Of a stretch of 8,679 nt of DNA, positions 1-6,699 are shown piece after piece. Under the pieces are notes generated by a model. That model made no database searches. It was not told the origin of the DNA and saw nothing but the letters and a program-made list of their open reading frames with translations. Position 1 is the stretch's first letter. Each line of letters opens with the position of its first letter. Origin of the DNA: CALDSL01 sp039810245. Its GTDB lineage: Bacteria > Chloroflexota > Anaerolineae > Anaerolineales > Anaerolineaceae. The DNA lies in assembly GCA_039810245.1 (NCBI GenBank), contig JBDHWQ010000047.1, forward strand, positions 1-8,679. The letters run 5' to 3'. Position numbers and translations under genes: made by a program.

Positions 1-669
1 ATCCACGAGTCGATCAACGCCTCGCTGCGCCGGCTGGGCACCGATTACGTCGACATTTATTTCTGCCACCGCTACGACCCCGACACGCCGGTGGAAGAGG
101 TGGTGCGCACCATGAACGACCTGATCCAGCAGGGAAAAATCCTATACTGGGGCACGTCGGAGTGGGAAGCGGCGCAGATCGCAACTGCGATCGGCACCGC
201 GCGCCAGTACGGGCTGATCCCGCCGGCCGTGGAGCAGCCGCAGTACAACCTGTTTCACCGCCGCCGCGTGGAGTCCGAGCTGGACGCGCTGTGCAAGGAG
301 TATGGCATCGGGCTGGTGACGTGGAGCCCGCTGTACTCGGGGGTGCTGTCGGGTAAGTACAACCAGGGCATCCCGGAGGGCAGCCGCGCTTCGCTCGACA
401 ATATGGGCTGGATCCGCGACCGGCTGACCGAGGAAAGCCTGGACACGGTGCGCCAGCTCACCGCGCTGGCCGATGACCTCGACCTGACCACCGCGCAGCT
501 CGCTATCGCGTGGATTTTGCGGCGCAAGGACGTGAGCAGCGTGATCACCGGGGCGACGCGGTTGGAGCAGCTCGATGAGAATCTGTCGGCGGCCGAGGCT
601 GTGCCGCTGTTGACGGATGATGTGCTCGAGCGCATCGAGCAAATCATGGGCAACACGCCCGAGGAGTAG
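1..669 (+). CDS. Aldo/keto reductase, C-terminal part (5' end outside window)
   Basis: The reading frame is open from the first base to a TAG at 667-669, giving 222 residues without a start, so the gene begins upstream of the window. It matches the aldo/keto reductase superfamily, probably the branch related to potassium-channel beta subunits and YghZ: NADPH-dependent reduction of aldehydes or ketones in the cytoplasm. Visible marks are LGTDYVDIYFCHRYDPDTP near residues 12-30, whose His23 is the catalytic His of the Asp-Tyr-Lys-His tetrad; the QGKILYWGTSEW strand; the cofactor-side segment WSPLYSGVLSGKY; and VITGATRLEQLDENLSA near the C terminus, the usual coenzyme-phosphate binding region. 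The catalytic Asp, Tyr and Lys lie in the missing N-terminal third (the family is usually about 310-340 residues). The substrate cannot be predicted. A GTG at 91 is only an internal codon. The family assignment is secure; the physiological role is unknown. Confidence 0.93.
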   Translation: MHESINASLRRLGTDYVDIYFCHRYDPDTPVEEVVRTMNDLIQQGKILYWGTSEWEAAQIATAIGTARQYGLIPPAVEQPQYNLFHRRRVESELDALCKEYGIGLVTWSPLYSGVLSGKYNQGIPEGSRASLDNMGWIRDRLTEESLDTVRQLTALADDLDLTTAQLAIAWILRRKDVSSVITGATRLEQLDENLSAAEAVPLLTDDVLERIEQIMGNTPEE

Positions 670-751
670 GTGGGTCCGCTCGCGAAGCGTTGCCCGGGAC
701 GCGACGTAAATACGCGCTTATGACCCGGGGCGAGGCTTCCAACGATTTACA

Positions 752-883
752 GGGAATTGTCGCTTTGCATGCAGAGGCGCACCCCCCTCTAACTCCCCCA
801 AAAGCGTACTTTGTTTCTTCAAGCCTTCCGCAGAAAGGGAGGCGGAGCGGGAGGGGGTGAGCCATTGCATAGAAATCGATTCC
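752..883. repeat. Imperfect inverted-repeat element (palindromic intergenic repeat)
   Basis: Two arms of about 47 bases mirror each other imperfectly around a central AT-richer loop at roughly 800-836. From outside to inside the matches are GGAATTG (753-759) against CGATTCC (877-883), TGCA words (766-773 against 866-869), a GGC/GCC step, CACCCCC (780-786) against GGGGGTG (853-859), and a C-rich tract ending at 799 against GGGAGGCGGAG beginning at 837. The folded form would be a long GC-rich stem with mismatches. There is no coding potential. The pattern suggests a dispersed palindromic repeat or a small non-autonomous element, but with only one copy in view I cannot prove that it is repeated, and I see no certain target-site duplication. 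Confidence 0.5.
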
Positions 884-901
884 TTCAAGAAAGGCCTTCT
901 C

Positions 902-942
902 AGGCACAAAAAGATATTGATCGCTCGTTGTGCCTATCAATA
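902..942. repeat. Two interleaved inverted repeats
   Basis: AGGCACAA at 902-909 is perfectly complementary to TTGTGCCT at 928-935 (8 bp, 18-base spacer). TATTGAT at 915-921, inside that spacer, is perfectly complementary to ATCAATA at 936-942 (7 bp), which abuts the first repeat. The two stems interleave, so an RNA would either choose one stem or try a pseudoknot. With no bases between the two 3' arms, a full pseudoknot looks strained. It lies about 45 bases behind the stop of the toroid gene on the minus strand. Function unknown. Confidence 0.5.
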
Positions 943-985
943 AACGTTAGAATTCATCGCCCTGGATTGGTGCCCTCGGCGCACC

Positions 986-2002
986 CTACGATTCCACGGC
1001 CTTCAACACCCGCAGGGCGCGGATGGTGACCCACGGGTTCGGCTGGCCGCCGCGGCCGTAGCGGCCCCAGGTCTTACTGCCGTAGTGATACTCCAGCGGC
1101 CAGCGGCCGTCCGCGTCTGCCTTGCCGCGCAGCCAGTTCACCAGCCCGGCCGCGCGCGGATCATTGATGCGGCCCACGCCGGCCAGCCCCTCGGCCACCT
1201 GCAAAAGGTCGCTGATGTAATACAGCGGGAAACCCAGCTTCCACCAGTTACGGCTGGGATGCCCTGCGGCATGTGACGGCCACAGCGCTGTCTCGGGTGG
1301 GGCACTGAAGAAGTACTCCACCGCCTGGGTGATGGCGCGCTCCACCAGCGGCGTGCGCTGCGCGGCGGGCAGGGCGGAGAAGGCCAGCAGCACCTTGGCC
1401 GCGCCCCACGAGCAGGGCTGATCGTAGTTTTCGCCGCACCGGAACTCCGGGCCGGATTTGTGCGTATAATAACGGTCCGGGTTATCCTTTTCGGTTTTGG
1501 AGGCAACGCCCTCTCCCAGGTTGCTGCGCGCCATCCAGGCCACGGCCGCATCCATGCGCGGGTCGTCATACCCCAGCCGGGTGAGCGCCCACAGCATGTT
1601 GCCCTGCAGGCAGTCGAATGTGCCGCCGGGCGCGCCGTTGTAGCCGATACGCCCACCGGGGGTGAAAGCATGATCCAGGTAATACACGCAGGCCGTGCGC
1701 ACGCGCGCATCGCCATCCACCTGTGCGCCAAGCTGGGCCAGAAGCTGCAGCGACCACACGATCGATTTGTACTTGGGGCTGTAGCCCGGGCCAGGTTTTT
1801 CCCAGTAGCCTTCGGGCTGCATGGCATCCAGCACCAGCGGGATGGCGCCGCGCTGGTGGGCTTCGGCGCATGCCGCCAGCAGATCCGGGTCGTCCGCCGG
1901 CCGGTCGAGCAGGTCGCGCAGCACCAGGTGGCGCACCGACGGTTCATCGCTCGCCAGCAGCCATTCCAGCGAGCGCGCAAACGTATTTACAAACGTCGTC
2001 AT
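986..2002 (-). CDS. Alpha/alpha-toroid (prenyltransferase / squalene-cyclase fold) protein of unknown function
   Basis: The product is 338 residues, without signal peptide or membrane segment, hence probably cytoplasmic. I chose the ATG at 2002 (MTTFVNTFARSLEW) because AGGAGA sits 7 bases upstream of it; an in-frame ATG at 2056 would add 18 residues but lies upstream of the likely promoter. Alternating helical segments with QW-like turns, such as QPEGYWEKPGPGY (62-74) and ADGRWPLEYHYG (297-308), resemble the toroid fold of terpenoid cyclases and prenyltransferase beta subunits. Proteins of this type in environmental bacteria are, as I recall, often labelled 'nitrogen fixation protein NifH' or 'squalene-hopene cyclase-like', labels not justified here: there is no P-loop, and I do not see the cyclase DxDD motif. 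Conserved-looking positions are D130-C131 in GGTFDCLQGN and the pair C189/C197 in the FRCGENYDQPC segment, followed by W199. Activity unknown. It is divergent from nrfHA across a 199-base gap. Confidence 0.8.
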   Translation of the reverse strand: MTTFVNTFARSLEWLLASDEPSVRHLVLRDLLDRPADDPDLLAACAEAHQRGAIPLVLDAMQPEGYWEKPGPGYSPKYKSIVWSLQLLAQLGAQVDGDARVRTACVYYLDHAFTPGGRIGYNGAPGGTFDCLQGNMLWALTRLGYDDPRMDAAVAWMARSNLGEGVASKTEKDNPDRYYTHKSGPEFRCGENYDQPCSWGAAKVLLAFSALPAAQRTPLVERAITQAVEYFFSAPPETALWPSHAAGHPSRNWWKLGFPLYYISDLLQVAEGLAGVGRINDPRAAGLVNWLRGKADADGRWPLEYHYGSKTWGRYGRGGQPNPWVTIRALRVLKAVES

Positions 2003-2039
2003 GGGGAATTCTCCTGAACCAAAAAGGAGCGCTGCATCC

Positions 2040-2045
2040 ATTATA
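2040..2045 (-). promoter_or_regulatory. Likely -10 box for the toroid gene
   Basis: On the minus strand the sequence reads TATAAT, a perfect -10 hexamer, about 38 bases ahead of the start codon at 2002. Transcription would begin near 2033, giving a leader of about 30 bases that includes the AGGAGA ribosome binding site. No good -35 hexamer stands at the proper distance, so an activator or an extended contact may be needed, or the match may be fortuitous. Confidence 0.5.
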
Positions 2046-2135
2046 CGGCTTTCCAACCGCGTCGAAGTGACATTTTTCAGAAAGTTGATGACAAATCCCT
2101 ACCGCCGGGAAGATTAAATTCATCTGAGAATCGCC

Positions 2136-2141
2136 TATAAT
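2136..2141 (+). promoter_or_regulatory. Likely -10 box for nrfHA
   Basis: A perfect TATAAT lies 60 bases before the nrfH start. The region one spacer upstream (2113-2119, within GATTAAATT) matches the -35 consensus poorly, which fits a promoter that depends on an activator, as expected for a nitrite- or redox-controlled operon. I looked for an FNR/CRP-type palindrome (TTGAT-N4-ATCAA): only a left half-site, TTGAT at 2085-2089, is present, so no regulator can be named. Confidence 0.55.
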
Positions 2142-2144
2142 AGA

Positions 2145-2168
2145 TGCATTATCGGGTATGCCAATGCA
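2145..2168. promoter_or_regulatory. Inverted repeat at the nrfHA transcription start (candidate operator)
   Basis: TGCATT (2145-2150) and AATGCA (2163-2168) form a perfect 6-bp inverted repeat with a 12-base spacer. It begins 3 bases after the -10 box, so it covers the predicted transcription start near 2148. That is a natural place for a repressor site, or for a short hairpin at the 5' end of the messenger. It matches no operator that I recognise. Confidence 0.35.
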
Positions 2169-2201
2169 ATAACCGGAACGAACCACAGAAAGGAACCTTC
2201 T

Positions 2202-2714
2202 ATGAAATATGTGGTCCTGGTAGGGTTGATCGCACTGGCGGTGGTGGTCGGAGTGGGGATGTGGGCCACGAATTTCACCGTGTACCTGGGAGACGACCCA
2301 ACCACTTGCAATAACTGTCACGTAATGGACGCGGTGTATGAAGGCTGGTTTCACGCCGGGCACCAGCCGTTTGCCACCTGCAACGACTGCCATACACCGC
2401 ACGCCTTCATCCCCAAGTATTTCGTCAAGGCGCGCTCGGGCATGAACCACGTGACCATGTTTACCCTGGGGCACATTCCCGAGCCGCTGCGCGCCAAACA
2501 ATCCACCGATAACATTATCCAGGCCAACTGCATCCGCTGCCACGAGACGGCCGTCTCGATGATCGCGGACGGAACCACCGACGCGCCGCACAACGGCGGG
2601 CGCTACTGCTTCGACTGCCATACCGATGTGGCCCACGGCCAGCGCGGTATCAGCATTCTGCCATATCAGGATAAGGGCATTTACGTGGCCCCCCAGGATC
2701 GTAAGGAGGACTGA
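2202..2714 (+). CDS. nrfH: NrfH, tetraheme quinol dehydrogenase subunit of cytochrome c nitrite reductase
   Basis: The product (170 residues) is a NapC/NirT-family cytochrome. It oxidises membrane quinol and hands electrons to NrfA, which it also anchors to the membrane. One N-terminal transmembrane helix (residues 3-22) is followed by four heme c sites: C36-x-x-C39-H40, C60-x-x-C63-H64, C110-x-x-C113-H114 and C136-x-x-C139-H140. The first is followed by V41-M42; this CxxCHxM arrangement is typical of NrfH, where the Met is the axial ligand of heme 1. K76 in the segment FVKARSGMNH is a candidate for the conserved quinol-site lysine. Length and heme number fit the family (about 150-180 residues). 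AAGGA at 2190-2194 is a clear ribosome binding site 7 bases before the ATG. Only 2 bases separate it from nrfA, so the genes form one operon. The close pairing with nrfA argues against a NapC or NirT role. Confidence 0.95.
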   Translation: MKYVVLVGLIALAVVVGVGMWATNFTVYLGDDPTTCNNCHVMDAVYEGWFHAGHQPFATCNDCHTPHAFIPKYFVKARSGMNHVTMFTLGHIPEPLRAKQSTDNIIQANCIRCHETAVSMIADGTTDAPHNGGRYCFDCHTDVAHGQRGISILPYQDKGIYVAPQDRKED

Positions 2715-2716
2715 AA

Positions 2717-3997
2717 ATGTTGCGAAAACCCTGGTTCATCCCCGCTCTGCTGTCTGCGATCATCATCATCCTGGCCGCTGTCATCGTGGCGCTGCTGGTC
2801 TTTATGAAGAACCAGCCGCTGCAGGTGCGCGGCGTGCAGCCGCTGGTGGAAGTGAAGGCGCTGGAGCCGGATAGCTCGATCTGGGGCCAGAATTTCCCCA
2901 ACCAGTGGAGCACCCTGCGCCTGACCGAGACCAACAACGTGCGCACCGCCTACGGCGGCTCGGACCCATTCTCGCGTGTCGAGCTGGACCCGCGCATTGT
3001 GACGCTCTTCGCCGGGTACCCGTTCAGCGAGGACTATAACGAGGAACGCGGCCACCGCATGGCGCTGGTAGATGTGCGCGCCACCAAGCGTATCAGTGAA
3101 AAGACGCCCGCCACCTGCTACTCGTGCAAGTCTTCCAACAACCCCATGCTGTGGGCCGATATGGGCATGGCCAAGTACGACGCGATGAAGTTCAGCGAGA
3201 TGACCCCCAGCATCCTCGAGCCGATTGGGTGCGCCAACTGCCACGAGGCCGGGACGATGCGCCTGGTGGTCACCAACCCGGCGCTGGATGAGGCGCTCAA
3301 AGCCCAGGGCAAAGACTGGCGCACCTTCACCCGCCAGGAAATGCGCACCGTGGTGTGCGCCAACTGCCACGTGGAGTATTACTTCAAGGGCGACGGCAAG
3401 TACCTGACCTTCCCGTGGGCCAAGGGCACGAAGATTGAAGACATCGAGGCCTACTACACCGAAGCCAACTTCAGCGACTGGACGCACAAGGAAGACGGCG
3501 CGCCGATGCTGAAGATGCAGCACCCCGAGTACGAGACCTACACCGCCGGCAGCACGCATTATAACGCCGGCGTGGCCTGCGCCGACTGCCATATGCCCTA
3601 CCAGCGCGACGGCGCGGTGAAGTTCTCGACCCACGACACGCACTCGCCGCTGTTCAACCCGGCCAACGCTTGCGGCACCTGCCACACCGACGTGGATTAC
3701 GTGACCGGGCGCGTGGCGATCATCCAGAAGAGCGTGGCGGATACGATGAGCGCCACCGAAGACGCGCTGATCGTAGCAATTGACGCGATCAAGACCGCCG
3801 CGGCCGACCCCAAGGTGGACGCCAAGAAGCTGGACGAGGCGCGCAAGCTGCACCGCGCCGCGCAGATGCGCTGGGACTTCATCGCCGCCGAGAACAGCAT
3901 GGGCTTCCACAACCCCGAAGAGGCGCTGCGCATCCTGGCCGCATCCACTGACCTGGCGCGCCAGGCGCAGATCACCGCGATCCAGGCTGTGCCATAA
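2717..3997 (+). CDS. nrfA: NrfA, pentaheme ammonia-forming cytochrome c nitrite reductase
   Basis: NrfA reduces nitrite to ammonium with six electrons on the outer face of the cytoplasmic membrane. The product has 426 residues. Residues 7-29 form a hydrophobic helix without a convincing cleavage site, so the enzyme is probably membrane anchored. The catalytic heme site is C134-Y-S-C137-K138, with the diagnostic lysine ligand. Four CxxCH sites follow, at C172, C214, C288 and C319. By alignment from memory with the E. coli enzyme, the active-site residues are R125, Y221 and H269, all present. E220, Y221, K266 and Q268 reproduce the calcium site, so this is the calcium-dependent class. H398 in GFHNPEEA is the conserved C-terminal His region. 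The protein ends sooner than E. coli NrfA (478 residues), lacking its C-terminal tail, consistent with an NrfH rather than NrfB partner. AAGGAGGA (2703-2710), inside the end of nrfH, is the ribosome binding site, 6 bases before ATG. Confidence 0.97.
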   Translation: MLRKPWFIPALLSAIIIILAAVIVALLVFMKNQPLQVRGVQPLVEVKALEPDSSIWGQNFPNQWSTLRLTETNNVRTAYGGSDPFSRVELDPRIVTLFAGYPFSEDYNEERGHRMALVDVRATKRISEKTPATCYSCKSSNNPMLWADMGMAKYDAMKFSEMTPSILEPIGCANCHEAGTMRLVVTNPALDEALKAQGKDWRTFTRQEMRTVVCANCHVEYYFKGDGKYLTFPWAKGTKIEDIEAYYTEANFSDWTHKEDGAPMLKMQHPEYETYTAGSTHYNAGVACADCHMPYQRDGAVKFSTHDTHSPLFNPANACGTCHTDVDYVTGRVAIIQKSVADTMSATEDALIVAIDAIKTAAADPKVDAKKLDEARKLHRAAQMRWDFIAAENSMGFHNPEEALRILAASTDLARQAQITAIQAVP

Positions 3998-4007
3998 GAT
4001 TAAATGT

Positions 4008-4048
4008 AAAAAGCGAGGGCTTTCGCAGAGCGAAAGCCCTCGCTTTTT
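4008..4048. terminator. Bidirectional intrinsic terminator between nrfA and pheT
   Basis: Bases 4008-4026 and 4030-4048 are perfect reverse complements (19 bp) around a 3-base loop. The core is GCGAGGGCTTTCGC, flanked by AAAAA on the left and TTTTT on the right. Read on the plus strand it is a strong Rho-independent terminator beginning 11 bases after the nrfA stop; read on the minus strand the A-run becomes a U-run, so it also fits the end of the pheST transcript, about 105 bases after the pheT stop. Confidence 0.93.
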
Positions 4049-4103
4049 ATTGAACGACGGGAAGGCCAGCAGCTCAACATGCGCCCGCGGAGCGGGGAAC
4101 AGA

Positions 4104-4129
4104 CGCTCCCACGGGAAACCGTGGGAGCG
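4104..4129. repeat. GC-rich hairpin with GAAA tetraloop
   Basis: CGCTCCCACGG (4104-4114) and CCGTGGGAGCG (4119-4129) form a perfect 11-bp stem closed by GAAA on the plus strand, a stable GNRA loop. It lies 24 bases beyond the pheT stop on the minus strand, in the predicted 3' untranslated part of pheST, and no T-run follows on either strand. It may protect the 3' end of that messenger or help to pause polymerase. No function is proven. Confidence 0.6.
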
Positions 4130-4153
4130 AGATACGTTCGAGATAGAGGTGGG

Positions 4154-6685
4154 TCAACTTCTTAACTTTGCGCCCAGGTCCTGCTCCAGGCGGCGGATGA
4201 TGCGCTGGCGGATCTGCGCGGCGTCGGCGTCGGTGAGCGTGCGCTCGGGCGACTGGTAGGTCAGCCCGTAGGCCATGCTCTTTTTGCCTTCGCCGATCTG
4301 CGCGCCGCGGAACACGTCGAAAAGTCGCAGCCCGGCCAGCATCTTGCCGCCCGCCTGGCGGATGACCTCTTCCAGCCGCGCGGCGGGCAGGTCTTCGTCT
4401 ACGATCACGGCGATGTCTTCCAGCACCGGCGGGAAGGCCGGCACCGGGCGCACTTGATAGCGCTCTTCCACCAGCGGCAGCACCAGCTCCAGGTCCAGCT
4501 CGGCGGCCAGCACCGGCGCGGGACCGAAGTCAAAGCGCTCTTTCACCAGCGGGTGCAGCTCGCCAAACACGCCCGCCGCGCGCCCACCCACGCTGAGCAG
4601 CGCGCACTTGCCGGGGTGGAAGCTGGGATGCTCGGCCGGCGTCACGCGCGCATCCGACAGGTGCAGCCCGTCCATGGCTTCTTCCAGGATGCCCTTCAGG
4701 TCGAAGAAATCGAAGTTTTCCTTCACCGGGCGGTCCCAGTGGCTTTCCAGCCGCAGACCGGTCAGGGCAATCGCCAGGTGCTGCGGCTCGGCCGGCAGCT
4801 CGCGCTGCGGGTCGGGCAGGAACACCGGGCCGATTTCGAAGAACGCCAGCCGTTCTTTCAATCGCGCGTTGCGCTCCAGCACCTCCAGGATCGAGACCAG
4901 CAGGCTGCGGCGCATCACCGTGCGGTCGGAGCTGATGGGGTTGAGCAGGCGCACGTAGGGCACGTCCTGCGGCGGCAGGCTGAGCGGCAGCGCGCGCGCC
5001 TCGCGCTCGGGCGAGGTCTGGCGGTGGGTGATGGCTTCCACCAGCCCAAGCTGCGCCAGCACGTCGCGCAGCGTTTCTTCGGCATCGACGATGCGGTTGC
5101 GGTGCTGCGGCGGCAGCGCATCGTCCATCAGCGTGGCGGGGATGTTGTTGTAACCGTACAGCCGCGCCACCTCTTCGATCAGGTCGGCTTTGCCGGTCTG
5201 GCCTTCACCGATGTCCAGGCGGGTGGGGGGCGTCTGCGCGGTCACTTCTTCGCCTTGCACGCGGCAGGTGAAGCCCAACCGCTCCAGCAGCGCGGCCATC
5301 TGCGCCGCGGGGATGGCGACCCCCAGCGCGCGGCGCACGTCGCCCTCGCTGATCGTCACCACCGGATCGCGCGGGGGCAGGGGGTAATTATCCACCAGCC
5401 CGGGGGCGATCTCGCCGCCACTCCAGGCCGCCATGCGTTCCAGGCACAGCCGCACCGCCGGCTCGGCCAGCGCGGGATGCACCCCGCGGCTGAAGCGGTA
5501 ACCCGCCTCGCTGTTGAGCTTTTGCGCCGCGGCCGTCTTGCGGATGTTGATGAAGTTCCAGCTCGCACCTTCGAGCAGCACGGTGGTGGTGGCGGTCGTG
5601 ACCTCGCTCTCCTGTCCGCCCATCACCCCCGCGATCGACAGCGCCCCGGCGGTATCGGCTACCACCACGGTGAAGTCGTCCAGCTTGCGCTCGACGCCAT
5701 CCAGCGTGGTCAGCGTTTCGCCCGGCGCGGCGGTGCGCGTGATGATGGTGGGCGCGGCGCCGCCGGCGCGCTGCACCAGCAGGTCGTAATCGAAGGCGTG
5801 CAGCGGCTGGCCCAGCTCGAGCATGACGTAATTGGTGGCATCCACGATACTGTTGATGGGGCGCATGCCCGCCAGCCGCAGCCGCATCTGCACTCTGTAG
5901 GGGCTGGAGCGCGCCTGCAGGCCGCGCGCCATGCCCAGCACGAAGCGCGGGTTGAGCTCCGGCTCGCGGATCTCAATCTTCGCCAGCCCGTCGACGGGTT
6001 GGCCGGCGGTGGGCATGCCGGCGCGCGGCTCGCGCAGCGGCTTGCCGGTGGCGGCCGCCACCTCGCGCGCCACGCCCACCACGCTGGCGTTGCGGATCAT
6101 GTTGGGCAGAATCGAAACTTCGAACACCGCGTCGCCCATGTACTCCGCCAGCGGCATGCCGGTGGGGGCATCGTCGGGAAGGATAATGATGCCCTCGTGC
6201 TCGTCGGAAATGCCCAGCTCTTTCTCCGAGGCCACCATCGAATACGACTCCACGCCGCGGATTTTGGCACGCTTAAGCGTGGTCAGCGCCTGGCCGGGCT
6301 GGTGACCGTCATAGATCTGCGCGCCTTCTTTGGCGTACGCCACCTTGAGCGGCCTGGGCAGCGGGCCCTGGCCCTTGAACTCGTACAGGTTGGGCGCGCC
6401 GGTGAGCACGATATGCTCGCGCGTGCCGTCCTGCAGCTTGCAAAGCGTCAGCCGGTCGGCGTTGGGGTGGGGCATCACCTCGTCAATCTGCGCCACCACG
6501 ATCTTCTCCGGGTCCCAGCTCAGCCCGGTGAACTTGAAACCGTGCTCCTCGTTCTGCGGGCCGGGCAGGCCCACCAGCCGCACCCCGTCCACTTCCAGTC
6601 CCAGCATGGTCAGCACGCCGGCCAGCTCTTCGAGGGGCATATCTACGTCTACGTATTCTTTCAACCATGAAAGCGGAATATTCAT
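4154..6685 (-). CDS. pheT: Phenylalanyl-tRNA synthetase beta subunit
   Basis: The product has 843 residues, slightly longer than the usual 785-800. It pairs with PheS as an alpha2-beta2 enzyme that charges tRNA-Phe; this subunit binds the tRNA and edits misformed Tyr-tRNA-Phe. Domains in order: N-terminal segment (MNIPLSWLKEYV); EMAP-like tRNA-binding domain (about 55-185, with HPNADRLTLCKL at 73-84); B3/B4 editing region (about 235-425); B5 DNA-binding-like fold (about 443-518, ending DLIEEVARLYGYNNIP); catalytic-like core (about 530-740, with LAFFEIGPVF); and the ferredoxin-fold anticodon-binding domain (about 748-843, from PAFPPVLEDIAVIVD to the end). The start ATG at 6685 has GAGGG about 8 bases ahead; it lies 14 bases behind the pheS stop, so the two are co-transcribed. 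Regulation comes from the T-box ahead of pheS. A long open frame on the opposite strand is only a composition shadow. Confidence 0.97.
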   Translation of the reverse strand: MNIPLSWLKEYVDVDMPLEELAGVLTMLGLEVDGVRLVGLPGPQNEEHGFKFTGLSWDPEKIVVAQIDEVMPHPNADRLTLCKLQDGTREHIVLTGAPNLYEFKGQGPLPRPLKVAYAKEGAQIYDGHQPGQALTTLKRAKIRGVESYSMVASEKELGISDEHEGIIILPDDAPTGMPLAEYMGDAVFEVSILPNMIRNASVVGVAREVAAATGKPLREPRAGMPTAGQPVDGLAKIEIREPELNPRFVLGMARGLQARSSPYRVQMRLRLAGMRPINSIVDATNYVMLELGQPLHAFDYDLLVQRAGGAAPTIITRTAAPGETLTTLDGVERKLDDFTVVVADTAGALSIAGVMGGQESEVTTATTTVLLEGASWNFINIRKTAAAQKLNSEAGYRFSRGVHPALAEPAVRLCLERMAAWSGGEIAPGLVDNYPLPPRDPVVTISEGDVRRALGVAIPAAQMAALLERLGFTCRVQGEEVTAQTPPTRLDIGEGQTGKADLIEEVARLYGYNNIPATLMDDALPPQHRNRIVDAEETLRDVLAQLGLVEAITHRQTSPEREARALPLSLPPQDVPYVRLLNPISSDRTVMRRSLLVSILEVLERNARLKERLAFFEIGPVFLPDPQRELPAEPQHLAIALTGLRLESHWDRPVKENFDFFDLKGILEEAMDGLHLSDARVTPAEHPSFHPGKCALLSVGGRAAGVFGELHPLVKERFDFGPAPVLAAELDLELVLPLVEERYQVRPVPAFPPVLEDIAVIVDEDLPAARLEEVIRQAGGKMLAGLRLFDVFRGAQIGEGKKSMAYGLTYQSPERTLTDADAAQIRQRIIRRLEQDLGAKLRS

Positions 6686-6699
6686 TTTGCAGCCCTCGC

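Larger units (their letters stand above)
670..985. other. Gene-free stretch with several inverted repeats
   Basis: No convincing gene lies here: the short open frames lack a ribosome binding site and any family resemblance. The stretch separates the ends of two convergent genes (the aldo/keto reductase and the toroid gene), so terminators would be expected, yet no hairpin here is followed by a clean T-run on either strand. It contains a GC-rich segment with two CCCGGG words around 693-729, the long imperfect inverted repeat at 752-883, the overlapping inverted repeats at 902-942, and a small GGTGC/GCACC hairpin at 969-985 directly behind the toroid stop codon. The last could be a weak 3'-end stem for that gene. 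Confidence 0.7.

Noticed and set aside
693..729. Terminator for the aldo/keto reductase at the CCCGGG repeats
   Set aside because: The pairing is irregular and no T-run follows.
986..2056. Longer form of the toroid protein starting at 2056, and a NifH label
   Set aside because: The upstream start lies ahead of the -10 box and has no ribosome binding site; the sequence lacks the P-loop of nitrogenase iron protein.
2085..2098. Possible FNR site (TTGATGACAAATCC)
   Set aside because: Only the left half-site fits; the right half does not match ATCAA.
1944..2636. Open frame of 230 codons on the minus strand
   Set aside because: It covers nrfH and both promoters in antisense, without recognisable domains.
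2681..3910. Open frame of 409 codons on the minus strand
   Set aside because: It is antisense to nrfA, whose five heme motifs prove the plus-strand frame; the composition is that of a shadow.
4454..6670. Open frame of 738 codons on the plus strand
   Set aside because: It lies wholly antisense to pheT, has the His/Arg/Gln-rich composition of a GC-rich shadow frame, no family motif and no ribosome binding site.
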